A stretch of DNA of 64,000 nt. It comes from Cristatella mucedo. Taxonomy: Eukaryota; Bryozoa; Phylactolaemata; Cristatellidae. This document shows, piece after piece, positions 13,201 through 26,400 of the stretch (position 1 is its first letter; every line of letters begins with the position of its first letter). The translations under genes and the position numbers were made by a program. The DNA lies in the NCBI GenBank assembly GCA_009760855.2, contig WPIO01000007.1, positions 8,445,001 to 8,509,000 on the forward strand, given 5' to 3'. The notes under the pieces are model-generated. The model had not been told where the DNA came from. It searched no databases and was given only the letters and a program-made list of their open reading frames with translations.

Positions 13201-16200
13201 CGTGCTGACACTGTTCATGCTGCCACTAACCACATTTGCATGCTGACCCAGTGCATGTAACCCCTAACCATGTTATTCATTTTGTTTGTTTTTCAAGCAT
13301 GATTTTACTTACTATTCTATTGCGTATCACTTTGCAGCAAATGTAAAGCGCCTAGAAAGAGATTAAGTTCTCTGAGGGCGCTTTATCAAGTGCAATATTA
13401 TTATTATTATTATTATGCTTGACTGCTTCTTTTCAAAGCGCATACTCTCCCCTAGCTAATGTAATCGACAAACGCAATCTGCACTTTCACTTCAATGGTG
13501 ATGGCCCACAGCTGTACCTTTACTTTGTTCCCCCTCAGCCTTCCAGCATGTAAAACTCTCTCTTAAATCCCTTGCTGTATGCACTCCTGACATTTGCACT
13601 TGTATGACAGAAAAATTTCTCAAATTAATGACAATAAAGCCAACTTACCACTCATACAAAACCTAGTGTGACTTCACAAATTGCAAAGCTTAACGCTTAA
13701 AATCGGCTCTGCCAGCATATATCCTTTATTTGCTAGAAATCTAAGTTTTCCACAGTTCCTTTCTACTAGACGACCACGTCAGCTCCGCAGTCAAGTTTGC
13801 CAACCTTCAGCGATGCAACATAGCAAAAATCCGGGTCTTTTTAGACAATGACAACAGCCAAGTTGGTCTGTATATTTGTAACCGCCTATCTCGGCTTCTG
13901 CAGCTCACTACAGGGGGGGGCATTCGGCCTATTCGGCCAGGTGCTTACAGTCGGTGCAAAACTCTACAGCTAGGTTTGTCTGACAGAAGCGTCCCAGTCA
14001 CACCAGTTTCCAAATAACATCACATCTTGCCGACCTGCACTGGCTTCCCATTAAGCAGTGCATTGATTTAAAGGGCTTGTTACTCACTCTCAGGTCCTTT
14101 CTTTCTCTTGCTCCAGCCTATCGGAGCTATCCACCTATCGGAGCTACTCCCCAATCAGGCTAGGCATCGTATCACGTGCTCTTATGACTCGAATAATCTA
14201 CCCATGCCTTGAATCAACCTCAAATCCTTTGGAGACAGTGTATTTAGTTTGTAAACTCCCTTACCACCAATCACTTGGTAATTCTTTCTATACAGCATCT
14301 ATAAAGTGCCTATTTAATAAGTTTCAATTCTCTGAGGACACTCACGATAGAAAAGCCTAGCTTCAGAGTTATACATATGTATTATTATTATCATTATTAT
14401 AAAGGCTGGAACTCACGAACTTCTGACGTCATGGCATCGCATGACTTGACGATATTTAAAAAGAAGCTACAACACACCTAATCCTCAAAGCATTTGCTAG
14501 GTACTCCTGATTTGCCAATTGTGTTCAACTGTGTGCAGCCATTGTACATGCTACACCTCACCAAATGGTCCAACTTCCTGCAGAGCATATATAAAGTACT
14601 TGGAAAGAGATCTACTTCTCTGATGGCACTATACAAATATATTACATGATTATTAAGAGAGCACTATCTCTACTATTATAAGCCTAGTGAGGGAGTAGGT
14701 CTGACAGGTAAGCTGGAGCCAAAGAATGAATGGATCTAAAAGTGAGTGACAATAATAATAACAATAATATATTTGTAGAGCTCCCTCAGAGACCTGAATC
14801 TCTCTCCCGGCACTTTACAGATGCTGCACATTAAGCAATACCAAAAGGCATTTTGCAAGTTTTTATGCAGCGCTTAGGAAGGTCATGCCCATCTTCATGC
14901 CCTATAATAATAATATTGCATTTGTATAGCAGCTACATAGAAAACCTAATATCTTTTACTAGGCACCCTACATTTGCTGTAAAAGAAGAATGGTCAAATA
15001 GTTCGTGGTAACATTCGATATGAAATCAGGTTGCCAGCTACAGCTTTTGCTCGGGAATAGGGATAGCTTCAGGCCACGGACATGTGCACCCCCCCCCCCC
15101 ATGCACCATAATGGTCAGCCACAAGGTGCCAGCTACATGGACATTGCGGGAAAAGGGTGGAATCCAGAAGTTAACCAAAGTTGGCCTTTAAAAATGATGG
15201 CCAGCACTTACTCTGGATTATACTATTTAAGATTTTTGAGAATATTGGTTAACGTAGTTAGGCTCAACTATTGGTGGACGGTTGACAGGATGCCTAGGTG
15301 CCCTCCGAAGCTGCTCTCAGGCATTTTATTGGCCAGGAGCCGATAAGCATAAGCTATGCTTATTGGAGGCCTAGTTAAAAAAAGAACGACCACCATTCAT
15401 AAAATGGGTAATAATCACCCACAGATTGTGCCAAGGCTCGTAATGAGCGAATCTAAGAGCGTGATAAAATACTATACCGACAGAAGCAGTTAAGACGTTC
15501 TTCCAAGGTTGGACTAGCTTTGCCACCCTCCCAACTGGGACTCCTGACATTTGGGATCCCTGGCAAGCGAGCTGCAGTTTTGAAAGAATCCTTCATGAAT
15601 AAATACTAGAGGGAAGCAAATGAGCAAAGATCCAAGCCTCCCGAAGCACCATCTTACAGAGCTGCCTAAGACATGAAAAAGTTGTGATGCAGCAACAAAC
15701 ATACAAATTTTACAGGATGTGACTGAAACCCCTTTCTGCAGGCAGACAAAAGTATGTGTACACTCTTCATCAGCCATGCAAAAACGTTTGTAGGCAGCCA
15801 AACAATACATAATATGATCCTGATTGTTTACAGCCAACCGTGAAATATGGAAAACATCAGTACTAATTTGCAAGACCTTTACGTTCCAAAAGTATGGTGC
15901 TTCTTTGCACAAGGTAAGCCGAACTACCGAGCGTCGTAGCTTTCTTGTTGAGACATTACCCCTAGCAGCATGATAACAGTCACAAATATAACTATGATTC
16001 ATTGGCCAAATTTGCCTGACAATACCAGATGTGCTCCTCAACTTCAGTAGTGGGGTACTCCCAATGATATGACAGCAGTGTCCGGGTGTAATTGAAACCC
16101 CCCCCCGTTCCATTGCAGCTTGAAACGTATGAAACTGCAAATGTGGACAACTGAAACTTTTTCTAATTTATTTGCTGACAAACTGGAAGAAGACGGCAAG

Positions 16201-19200
16201 TCAATATTGGAATGCCTTGGTACGACATTCCCGAACTTGAAGACACTTAAAAAGAGGCTAAAAACCCACAGATTCCTCTCAGCATGTGCCGGGTCCGTGT
16301 GAATTTTCCTTTGTCTGAGTATGCATGCTGAAATTGTGCACACTATCTCTAAATAAATAAATCCTAGCTGATTAAACAGCCTCTTTCTGTATAGCGACAG
16401 AAGAGCCTTCACGGCTATCACCACCGCTTGCAGTGGCGATAAAGGACCGCCCACCGCAGGAATCGAACCCACGACCTCGGGACCGAGGTCGTGAAAGCAA
16501 CCGCCTTACCTAGTGTATCTCTAGTCAACAGACATGATTCCTTTACAACTTGAGAAAAGTGCCTGGAAAGACATGTTATAGCAACAGAACCTTGAAGTCA
16601 ATTCTTGACTGGGAGCCAGTGCAGATCACCCAAGAAGTGGTGTGATGAGGCAACTAGGACACTCACGACAGACAAGCCTAGCTGCAGAGCTTTGCACCAA
16701 CTATAAGCATCTGATGGCACAGGCTGGTACACCATCAAGCTGTGAGTTACCACAGTCGCGCCGGGATGTCACAAATGCATGGAACAACTGAGATAGAGTA
16801 CCCCGGTCTAAGCTAGCGTGAATTTAAGCAATGTTATGCAGCTGAAAGTAAGCAGACTTGACTGTGGAGCTGATGAGTTCGCCTAATGAAAGATCATTTT
16901 TGAACACGAAACTGAGATTTAGTGCAGACTCAACACACCATATATGTTGGAAGAGCCGATTTTTAGCTTTAGATTTTCCTATTTCTGTAAGACACTTGGT
17001 TTGCCCCATAACCAGTAGATTGGTTTTATCATCATCAAATTTAGGTAAGTTTGCTGCCGTCTGTGTGCAGATGTCATCAATACATGGAGCAAATGAGTTG
17101 ACAGAATTCGACGTGATCGAGGGCTGGGAGGGATAAATGCAAAAGTACAACTGAGTATTCTGCTTAGAAGTGAAAGCCTAGGCTGTGCCAGGCAATCACA
17201 TCGGCACGAAGGAGAGTATCAACCATGAAAAGAACCGGAGCAAGCACGAAGCCTTGAGGTATCCCATACTTCAACGGCTCCCCGGATGATCTTTGTCCGT
17301 TTGCATCAATACTCAGGAGCATCCCACTGAGATAGGACCAGAACCATTGCAGTGCAGTGACAGTGATGCCAAGGCGAGATGAGAGGAGCTCGAGATGGAC
17401 TTAGCGATCAATAGTATCAAAAGCTGTTAAAAGATCGAGCAAAACAAACAAAGAGACTCTACCTAAGTCTGCATTCCTAAAGTAGGTAGTTATACACCTG
17501 AAGCATGCTGATTATGCAGACTGATAAGCTCTAAAATGAGACTGGACTTACTAACGAGGTTTGAAGTTTCAATATATGAGTTCAGCTGGCCTGCCACGAC
17601 TTGTCAGTGTCTGATAGGAACGGTGGAATGGAGACTGGGCAAAGTTTCTCATATTGTCTAGGCCTAGTGTTGCTTTCTTGAGTAGTGGCCAGACTACAGA
17701 CTTTTTGAAACGTTCTGGGACATGACCGGAGGCTAATGAAATATGTATGATGTTAGTTAGGCATGACAGCAGATGGGTCAATGCAACACAGAAGCAGGAT
17801 AGTAAGAATAGGGTCTAGATGACTAGTTTCCTCCTTTGATTGGGATATGAACCTTAGGATGAGGTCCATGGAATTGAGGAACAGTTTTCCAAAGGAGATA
17901 CTGCCATCCTAGGGATTGACTCTCTGATGTTGTCTATCTTATTGACAAAGAAGCTAGAAAAGCGATAAGCTAGATCGTCAAAAGGATCACTGGGTAAGAA
18001 ACTAACCGGTTAAGGAGATAGCTGATCGTAACAATTAAGTCACTTTGCAATCAAAATTGGCCAAAAGTATGAGTCAGTGTGACTTAGGAGGTTATCAGGT
18101 TAAGCAACTTGTTCCTATCATTTAGCTAGATTCCAGGATGGAAAGATTTTCTAAAGAACAAGTAGTGCAGTGCCGTCAGGCTTTGAAGTGATAGCTTTTA
18201 ATCAACTCAAACTACAGACTTTGGAGGAAATGCTATACCAGGACAGAGGGACTATACATACTATGTGAATAGGACTGACTCTTTATAAAAGGTGCAAGAG
18301 ACTATTTTAACAAATTCTTATCACATTTATCACTTGCGACCTCAGAGTAAGGCAGCAGACGGCTGCATAAATGGACAGCCCAACGTGTAAAGGGCCAACC
18401 TCTTTAAAAAGGGATCCTCAGCAGCAGACTAAACTTGGTGTTCGAATGCATACAAATAGCAGAAGCAATCGTGAATGAACTTTGAATTATTTTTTTCTGA
18501 TCGTGAATAAACTTGGCATTAATTTGTTAGCTAGGCATCACAAATTCTGTCAATTTTAATGTTTACCTTCTCCAATTTTCTTATTTTTTTAACCCGAGTC
18601 CATATCATTAGAGCTTGATCTGCTTTGCATCTGAGCACAACTCACTTTTAGTTACTTCCAGGTGCTGATCCTACCGGTCCTGAGCAAGTGGCTTAAGTTC
18701 TGTTGATTGTATGAGTGATGCATCAGATGCAGCACTCAAATATAGTATACCCTGACAGCAAATCCAACTGTCTCATTTAGTGTAAGTCCTCCTCCTCCTC
18801 CTTGCAAAGTTTGGCCTGGGCCGGCTTAACCCAATGGCCGTGGATCTGGCTGGACCAAAACGGATCGACACGACTGTTGGAACAACCGCTTCAATTTTAC
18901 TGGAACGATAGTGGCAAAGTCTTTTGCAAAGGCCGTAAAACTACTAAAGATGCTTGTCTTGTCAGATTCAACTATGGTTTCCCTCATGTCCGTTCTATTA
19001 AAAAACAACTCACAGTCGTACCCAACCTCATGATATTTTAATGAGAACTGCTAAACGCTCAGCTACTACCTGCATTAAAAAGAAATATTACATGCCCCAT
19101 GCATTATCAAAACAATTATTTAAATCTGCTTACCGAGTGCTCTCAGCTCTTTCATCAGAGCACTTCCACTTTTCAAAAGATCAATAGATACGTTATCTAC

Positions 19201-20373
19201 AAACAAAATACCAATTTAAAAGTATGAACAGGAATATTGCATCATTTTTGGTATTTCTGGTCATCCTATGCAGATGAAAATGAGACTAACAGAAGTAGTA
19301 CCAAGCTAGAACGAATTAAAGCATAATGCAGAATAATCAGCTACTGCTCAGCATGTTTAACAACATCGCCTCTAGACGTATCCCCATCACAAAGCTTAAA
19401 ATTAGGGCTGCACCGAAAGTTTGCTTCGTATTTGCTTTGGGCTGAATAGTGGGAGACATAGTTATTAGGTTTTCGGCCAAATAGTAGCGATCAGACAGAA
19501 CACCAATAATGGTCACGCGACATCTGTTTCTGCATGCATGGCTGCTACTAGTGGATTTCCTATTTACACAGACTGGCAAAGGATGCAAAATTACATGTAT
19601 TGGACTGTTTACTCTTAGTTTCTGAATTCAAGTTATTGAACTGCAACTTTTGATTATATTTGAAATTTGTAATTTTGTTGGTAGAACTATTCTGTACACT
19701 GGTCGTGCATAGAATTAGCCGAATAGTCAATCAATTATTCTTCTTTGGCAGAATAGTGAAAATCAAATGGTCACGAGCTGATGAAGTTACATTGCATTAT
19801 ATAGGTAATGCACCGGGCAATGCCATGTGCCGAGTAACAAGATAAAAAAAAATAATTCATTTGTATAGCGCCCCAAGAGAACTTATTCTCTATTCAGGTG
19901 CTTCACATATGCCTCGGAGCTCGAGCCCACGACCTCAGCCAGGCCTTGGTCGGAGCGAGCACCTTACCCACTGGACCAAACCAGCTCTTTCAGTTCCAAG
20001 GATTTAGAAGTAAAAAGAAGATATGTAAGATAGGCTACTCATTTAATCCCGCAATTTTACCCACTTCTATTGTTAAGCTGACTAGCTCCATACGGCTATC
20101 TCTACTTGGATCAAGGTGATTAGTCGGACCAGATGAAATCTATATTAAGGGAGAAGCAGAAATCTAAGAAAACCCTGTATCTAAAATAGTAAAATATGTA
20201 CAAAATTCTAAAAGGGCTGTTTAACACTGTGTGCATTAACACTAACCTTACGGTCATGCTTCCTTTGCAGCATATGTGAAGTGCCTAGAATTCCTCTGAG
20301 GGGCTATGCAAATGTGTTAAAATTTGTAACACTGATCTGACCATATTACCTATATCAAAATCCAGGAAAAATA

Positions 20374-20421
<48 letters not shown>

Positions 20422-23400
20422 TTTATACTTTATACTTTATACAAATACAATCCGAGAAAAGTGATATAAATCGGGATTTACACTATAAAGCAAGGGACAA
20501 TAAAATAACTAGGTAATTTAATTAAACATCAAGATAAAATCTGCTTGCAAATCACAACACTTAAAAATTACCTGAACAATAAAAAGGAAAAATTAGTGAT
20601 TGTACTGGATAAACATCAAGATGCTAATGTTTTCGGGTGTTAGACAGGGTTACTGTCATGGACCCAAAGAAATGCAAGCAGAAACAGTCAGACAACTTGG
20701 CTGCCGCAAAGCATAAATACAGCTGACGATATTCTGGAGCAGCAGGGGCGCCCTTTCATACTCTCTAAAGCCTACCTAGAAGCCTGTTAACTACATCTTG
20801 GAAGCTTATATACTTTTCACAAAGGGCGACAGGTTTGAGAATGGGCGACAGATTTTGAACCGGGCTTCAGTGTGACACTTTGGAACAAATAACGTTTTCA
20901 TTCAATAGTGGCTAGAGTGCAATCTCTCGGAGGCCCTTACAAACGATTAGCTATAAGATCTTTCTCCACAGGGGGATAACTTTTTTAGAGGGTTCTAAAA
21001 TGGCTAGTGTTTATGTACCGAATGTAGACTGCTTCAAAGTCGAACACGTTCTATAAGGCTTATACAGGCCAAACAATAACCCAAAAGGAATAACATCGAT
21101 CTATAATATGCTAAAAAAAATAAGCAGGAGCTGTACAAATTCATCTCAGAAAATGTATCTTAACTCCAACCTGTTATTAAGGATGTCATAGCTGCCGCTG
21201 TATGAGCCATTTTTTTCAACAGGCTGCCCGAGCCATTCTCTATATTCTCACAACAATGGCTCTAACTAACACTCATGAATACTACCAATCAAGAGTCATT
21301 ATTATGATGATACCTACTTCAGCTTTACAATGTCTACAAACAAAACACTCTAGTTGTTCAAAGAAATCAGACTGAACCAAAGATCATGTTTCTGGCCTAG
21401 GCATGTTCTACAGTGAGGGTAAGTATACGACGTGTGGCTTCACTAACACCGAATTGTGATTAATTTAAAGTCAACAAACCCATTTTGTCAGCAATCAGGC
21501 AGCAATTGGAAACTAATTTGATGACAAAATGAAGGTAATTTTGAACTTTTTAATCGACAAAAAAGAACGAATCTTCTTCTCAATCAACGAAGAGATATTC
21601 CGAAACATGGCTGAGTCATGGGACAGTAATGATATAACTGGCATGGAAATAACAGAGCACGACGGCTGGCAAAGTACTTTGCAAAGCTGACAACAAGAGA
21701 AAAGATTACTTGTCTTGGAATATTATTACAGAGTGCACCGTCATGCAGCAACAGCTTCTGCCACCGACAGGTTTTGTGTGAAATTATGGTACAGCTAACT
21801 AATTTCCCTGAAAAGACCTAACAGCAAGAAAAGGCTAAAACTGCTGAAGCAGTTCAGCTAAGTGTGACCGAGTCAAGCTATGGTGGGCTTTGCAGGTCAG
21901 ACTAAGAATTTTGCTTTTAGCCGTTGATCGACCAGAAGCTATCGCAGCTCTTTCAGCTAAGAAGGCTAAATCTCTTGGATTTTCGGACCAACGTTGTGAT
22001 CGTATTGATTACCATTTGTAGATGCTTCTTGGCTTTCTCAGGTGTACCAACATTGCTGAGCTACAATGGTCTAGTCTTGAGAGAATCAGGGATATAGCAA
22101 GATCTTTAGCCAGAGCATAGCAATGAGCAGCAAAATATCCTTGAAAGGGATCGGACAACATGACTACCTGTTAAAGCAGTCTTCTGAATAAAACTTCTTA
22201 ACTTGAAGTAGTCGTCGAATAACACAACAAAACTATGAATACCTGATGATTGTCACACTATGGCAACTCCGACGAGGGTGGAGGCACCTACTTCACTTAT
22301 TATCTTTAGGGTTTCCTATGAGGATAACTTCGGCTCTATCATCGATTAGCTTAAGGAAATTGGCGAGCATCAAGGAACAAATACAGTCAAATTAAGGATT
22401 CTGTTTATCAATAGCCACCGTAAGAAATTCGATATGATGGTTGTCGTTGAAATAGAAAAGATAGATAATGCTATGGGCCACTGTTACCTTTTACAGGGCC
22501 TCTCCATAGATGAAGAACAGCAACAAACTGAGAGCAGGCTCTTTAAGGTTAACGAGATGGATCGACTTGAAGAAACATCTTCTGAAGGCTCTGTGTACAT
22601 GGAGTACAATAGTGTCCAGATAACAGACCTTTGAGGAACTATGCAGGTGATGAATGAAACTTGACCACCATACGGTACAGACGAAACACGGTCATGCAAT
22701 TGCAGGATTCAAAAGATACTAGAGCCGAAGCTGAGCAAAAAGAGATCCTCACATTCAGACCCTATTAAAACCCTCCAGAGTCGTCACTTATTTAGGCCAG
22801 CGATAACTCAGGTTTTGCGTGTTTCACTCGATTAAAAGATGATTCAAAAGACATTCAAAACGAGCTTTGTTCGACCAACATTTACTGGGTGTGAATCGGA
22901 TTTGAGGTTCTCTAATAATTGTCAGCCGGTCTCGTATAGTCGCTGTTTGAGATCCTTTAACAAATTTCCTCCGAACAGCTAGTGGAGTCCATAGAAAATA
23001 ACGATTTACCAAAAACATTTCTCGGGATTCAAGCAGCACTGCTTGACAGAAACTGCTCGCCTGTGTGACCAATGAAAATGAAAAGCAATGAAAAACCAAA
23101 ACATTATGTGAATAATACTCTGCCTGCCGAGCAAAGGCATACAAAACATCAATGAATCTTTAATTGACAAAGTGCACATCATTTTGCTTCTTATCTCAAA
23201 AGTGCTCGAATATGTTGCCCAGGTACAATATTGGGGAGGTAGCAATTTTAAAAGCTCATCGGAGTATTTTGACTTTGAGTATCAGGTAAATATACACTTG
23301 GCATGCAATAGACATGGAAAATGGAGTTGTCTAAATTTTAAAATCTTGTGCATTCCTGAGCTCCAGGAATGAGCTGCTTAAAGAGGTCTTATGAGGCCAA

Positions 23401-26400
23401 CAAAGCAGCACCACTCACGAAGCCTTGCAGTCTGTTTCAGGATTAGCCGTCAGGCCTAGAGGGATACCCAGAAGGCATTATGTGTGGCACTCCTTCTGCA
23501 GTATAGCTCCGAGTAAGTCTCTTTGGAACTTGGGGGTTAAGACTTCTTTAACTTCCAGCTAAGGAACTGATTGGGAACTTACTCTTAAAATAAGCTCTGC
23601 TAACTGCTACACAGTGAGACGACCTAAGCACAAAATCACCTAAGCTTGTTAACATTCGGCCACGTTCCTAATTGCTCTAGCGCACACCTACCCACAATGA
23701 GACTAAAGGAGTAAAACCTATACAGTTATTCAGCCATAGAGACCCTTCTCCAAGGCCGGTGGCTCCTCGAGGGTAACAAACGTGCAACACAGAGAAGACC
23801 GGACATTCAGAGAGATTTTAAGTGGCTTGTGGGGCAGAGCCCTAAACATGAAACTTTAAAGCACTTTTCGTGGGGGGCTCAAAAATCTTTTTCTCGAGTT
23901 GGGCTTAAAAGGCAACTTGACAAGCTCACTATTGGGTTGGCGATTCACAGATGCTTATTTTCAAATATCGAGGTAATTATATTTTTTTAGCGACGAGATA
24001 ATTACATGTTTGACACATTTAGAGCATGCAGGCAGCACTTTAGAGAGCAGCTTAAACTAAAAATTTGTTTTTAGACAAGTCGGTCGAAAAAAACATCTGC
24101 GCTACACTTTCAGAGGCCGTAGTGAGAGCTTTATGATCTCTCAAAACTAGAAGTATTTTTTTTAGATGGGCTAAATACCATTCCAGGCGGATTTTTAACA
24201 AGGCATTGGCTTTTTGCATGCTAGGAAGACCGGCTTAGTCCTGTGATAAATTTTCGCTACAACCTTGGCTCAGGTTAAAAGTTTGGCGCAATCACATCGA
24301 AATGGGCTGCACAATGAAAATACAAAAAGAGTCTGTGTTTCTCTTAACGATTTCAAAATTTAAGGCGTCAAGAGAACATCAGCTACGGAGCTGAATGCAG
24401 CAAGAGAACGTTGCCTCGAGAAGGAAATGATATGGCAGTTCTAGGTTACCAGTCCACTGGTCTAATCGATTAAGCTTTCTAGATCCCTCTCACTCTAGCC
24501 TTAACCACACGGCTATAAAGAATCGGCTATAAATTGCCACCTAGGTGCTCGATCCGAATCACAGTGTTGCTAAAATTCGGGCTTGTTTAGATAAGGATAC
24601 CAAGTCTAAGTTGGTCCATGCTTTTATGACATTCCGTCTTGACTTCTGTAACTCACTGCTTGCTGGCCTATTGGCATGTGCAATCAGGCGATTACAGCTA
24701 GTGCAAAACTCCGAAGCTAGGCTTGTCTGTCGTGAGCTTCCCAGTTGTCACATCACACCACTTCTCACTAACCTGCACTGGCTACCAGTCAAGCAACGGA
24801 TCGACTTCAAGATATTGTCGCTCACTTTTAGGTCACTTCATTCTTTGGCTCCAGCCTATCTCTCAGATCTACTCTTCCACCAGTCCAAGCATCGTACCAC
24901 CTGCTTTTCGGAATCCAACAGCTTACCAATACCTCGTACAAACCTCAAGTCCTTTGGAGACCGTGCATTTAGTTCATATGCTCCCAAAGCCTGGAACTCC
25001 CTCCCGACTTGCGTCAGAACATCCCTTGCCTTGACCACATTTAAAAAGAACTTAAAGACACCTATTTAGGACAGTATTTAGTGGGTCCCCGTGATTCGTC
25101 CTTCATGTGCTAATGTGTGCTGACCACATTTAAAAAGAACTTAAAAACACACCCAGTTAGGACAGCATTTTATGGGTCCCCGTGATTCGTTCTTCATGTG
25201 CTTATGCGTGCTGACACAGTGCATGCTGCCACTAACCACATTTGCATGTGCTTATGCGTGCTGACACAGTGCATGCTGCCACTAACCACATTTGCATGCT
25301 AACCCTGTGCATGTCACCCTTAACTATGTTATTCATGTTGTTTATCAAGCATGATATTAATCACCATTCATCGAGTTTCTCTTTGCAGCAAATGTCAATT
25401 GCCTAGAAAGAGATTAAGATCACCGAGGGCGCTTTATTAAGTGCATTAATATCATTATTATTACAGCTAAAATAAATATGTTTATTTACTAATTAAAATA
25501 TGGATACCAAGAGCAAGCACTACACCTGCTGGGGGTCGGCGACTGGAAAGCGTGTGAGATTAATGGCTAACGAGGATTTAGGCACGCAGTGGCAACTCCC
25601 ACAAGACTCCACGGTGTGCCCTTAACAATCCCTGAATGATTGAACAGGTAAGAGTGACCGTTAGCGACAGAAGTGAGACGACCAGCAAATTCATTGAAGC
25701 AATAATTTAATGAAGCATCAATCCAGTTAGCTGTCTCAATTTTATTGCAAATCCCAATATTTAATCTCATCTGTGACCGGTCCCAACTAAATCTCACATT
25801 TCATCCTACTGCAAACTTTGATCAGAAAGCATATTATGCAAAGCTAAATTTCCGAATACCTTTTAAGGCGAGGAAAGAATCTGCTGAATGAACAATGATG
25901 CTGGTGGACTCATCAGCAATGTTCCCAATGACAATTTGTAGTAGCAGTTGCTCTAACTTCACCTCCTCTACACCAGCATTTCTCAAGCCACTTACAGGAG
26001 CACGACTTCTGCCTACAGAGGAAATGACATATCTAAGCTTACGCACCAGAAAAACCATATATGCTTGCATTCACAATCATACAGAACGAAGCAAGCAAGT
26101 AATTGATATATTAATGAACGGTCACTGAGAAAAAGCAACATATCATACAACTAATCTGCTCAAGGTGATCATAGGTGTTAACAAGCAACTAATCAATCGC
26201 CTGATGGTTAATATGGCATACTCATAACGATTCGTTCAGCACCAACTCAGTGAAACCCATATCAACTGCAACAGCAACGGACAACATACAGACAGCCTGG
26301 ATTAAATAAAAAAAAAACTTTACTAACGATACTTATTAACGATACTTAGCACATGGCTCTCAGCTGACAAAAATTGCATGACCAGGTCTTTCATTACAAA

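Larger units (their letters stand above)
11040..14660 (+). mobile_element. Old L2-type LINE, endonuclease to 3' end, with three insertions
   Basis: Decayed plus-strand copy. The endonuclease region (LGDFKIHFDHSTDAL, PTHNKGHRTLFNIL) lies near 11390-11540, an inter-domain region open for 76 codons at 12027-12257, and the fingers region ends at about 12460. It resumes at 12840 in the palm region (SMLVSLDLSATI), again at 13427 (LYLYFVPPQPSSM), and again at 14400 (KAWNSRTS). The gaps are filled by an inverted SINE pair with a TA repeat and by two younger L2 3' ends. Many stops show it is old. Confidence 0.8.

Noticed and set aside
16440-16500. tRNA gene-like A and B boxes
   Set aside because: The boxes recur in several degenerate copies with the same body and tail, so they are SINE heads. 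No cloverleaf with a proper acceptor stem is seen.
18802-19041. Tryptophan-rich plus-strand frame resembling a WWE domain
   Set aside because: Only the tryptophan pattern fits. The order of later conserved residues does not, the strand is opposite to the gene, and the minus strand is also open.
24240-24290. 'NLGSG' peptide like the Polinton polymerase N-terminal region
   Set aside because: A five-residue match with a stop directly after it. No other polymerase motif was found in the block.
25567-25735. Possible extra macro exon after 25860 (starting after GAGACAG) in matching phase
   Set aside because: The acceptor has almost no pyrimidine tract, the frame ends in a stop without a good donor, and the exon at 19196 continues the macro fold directly.
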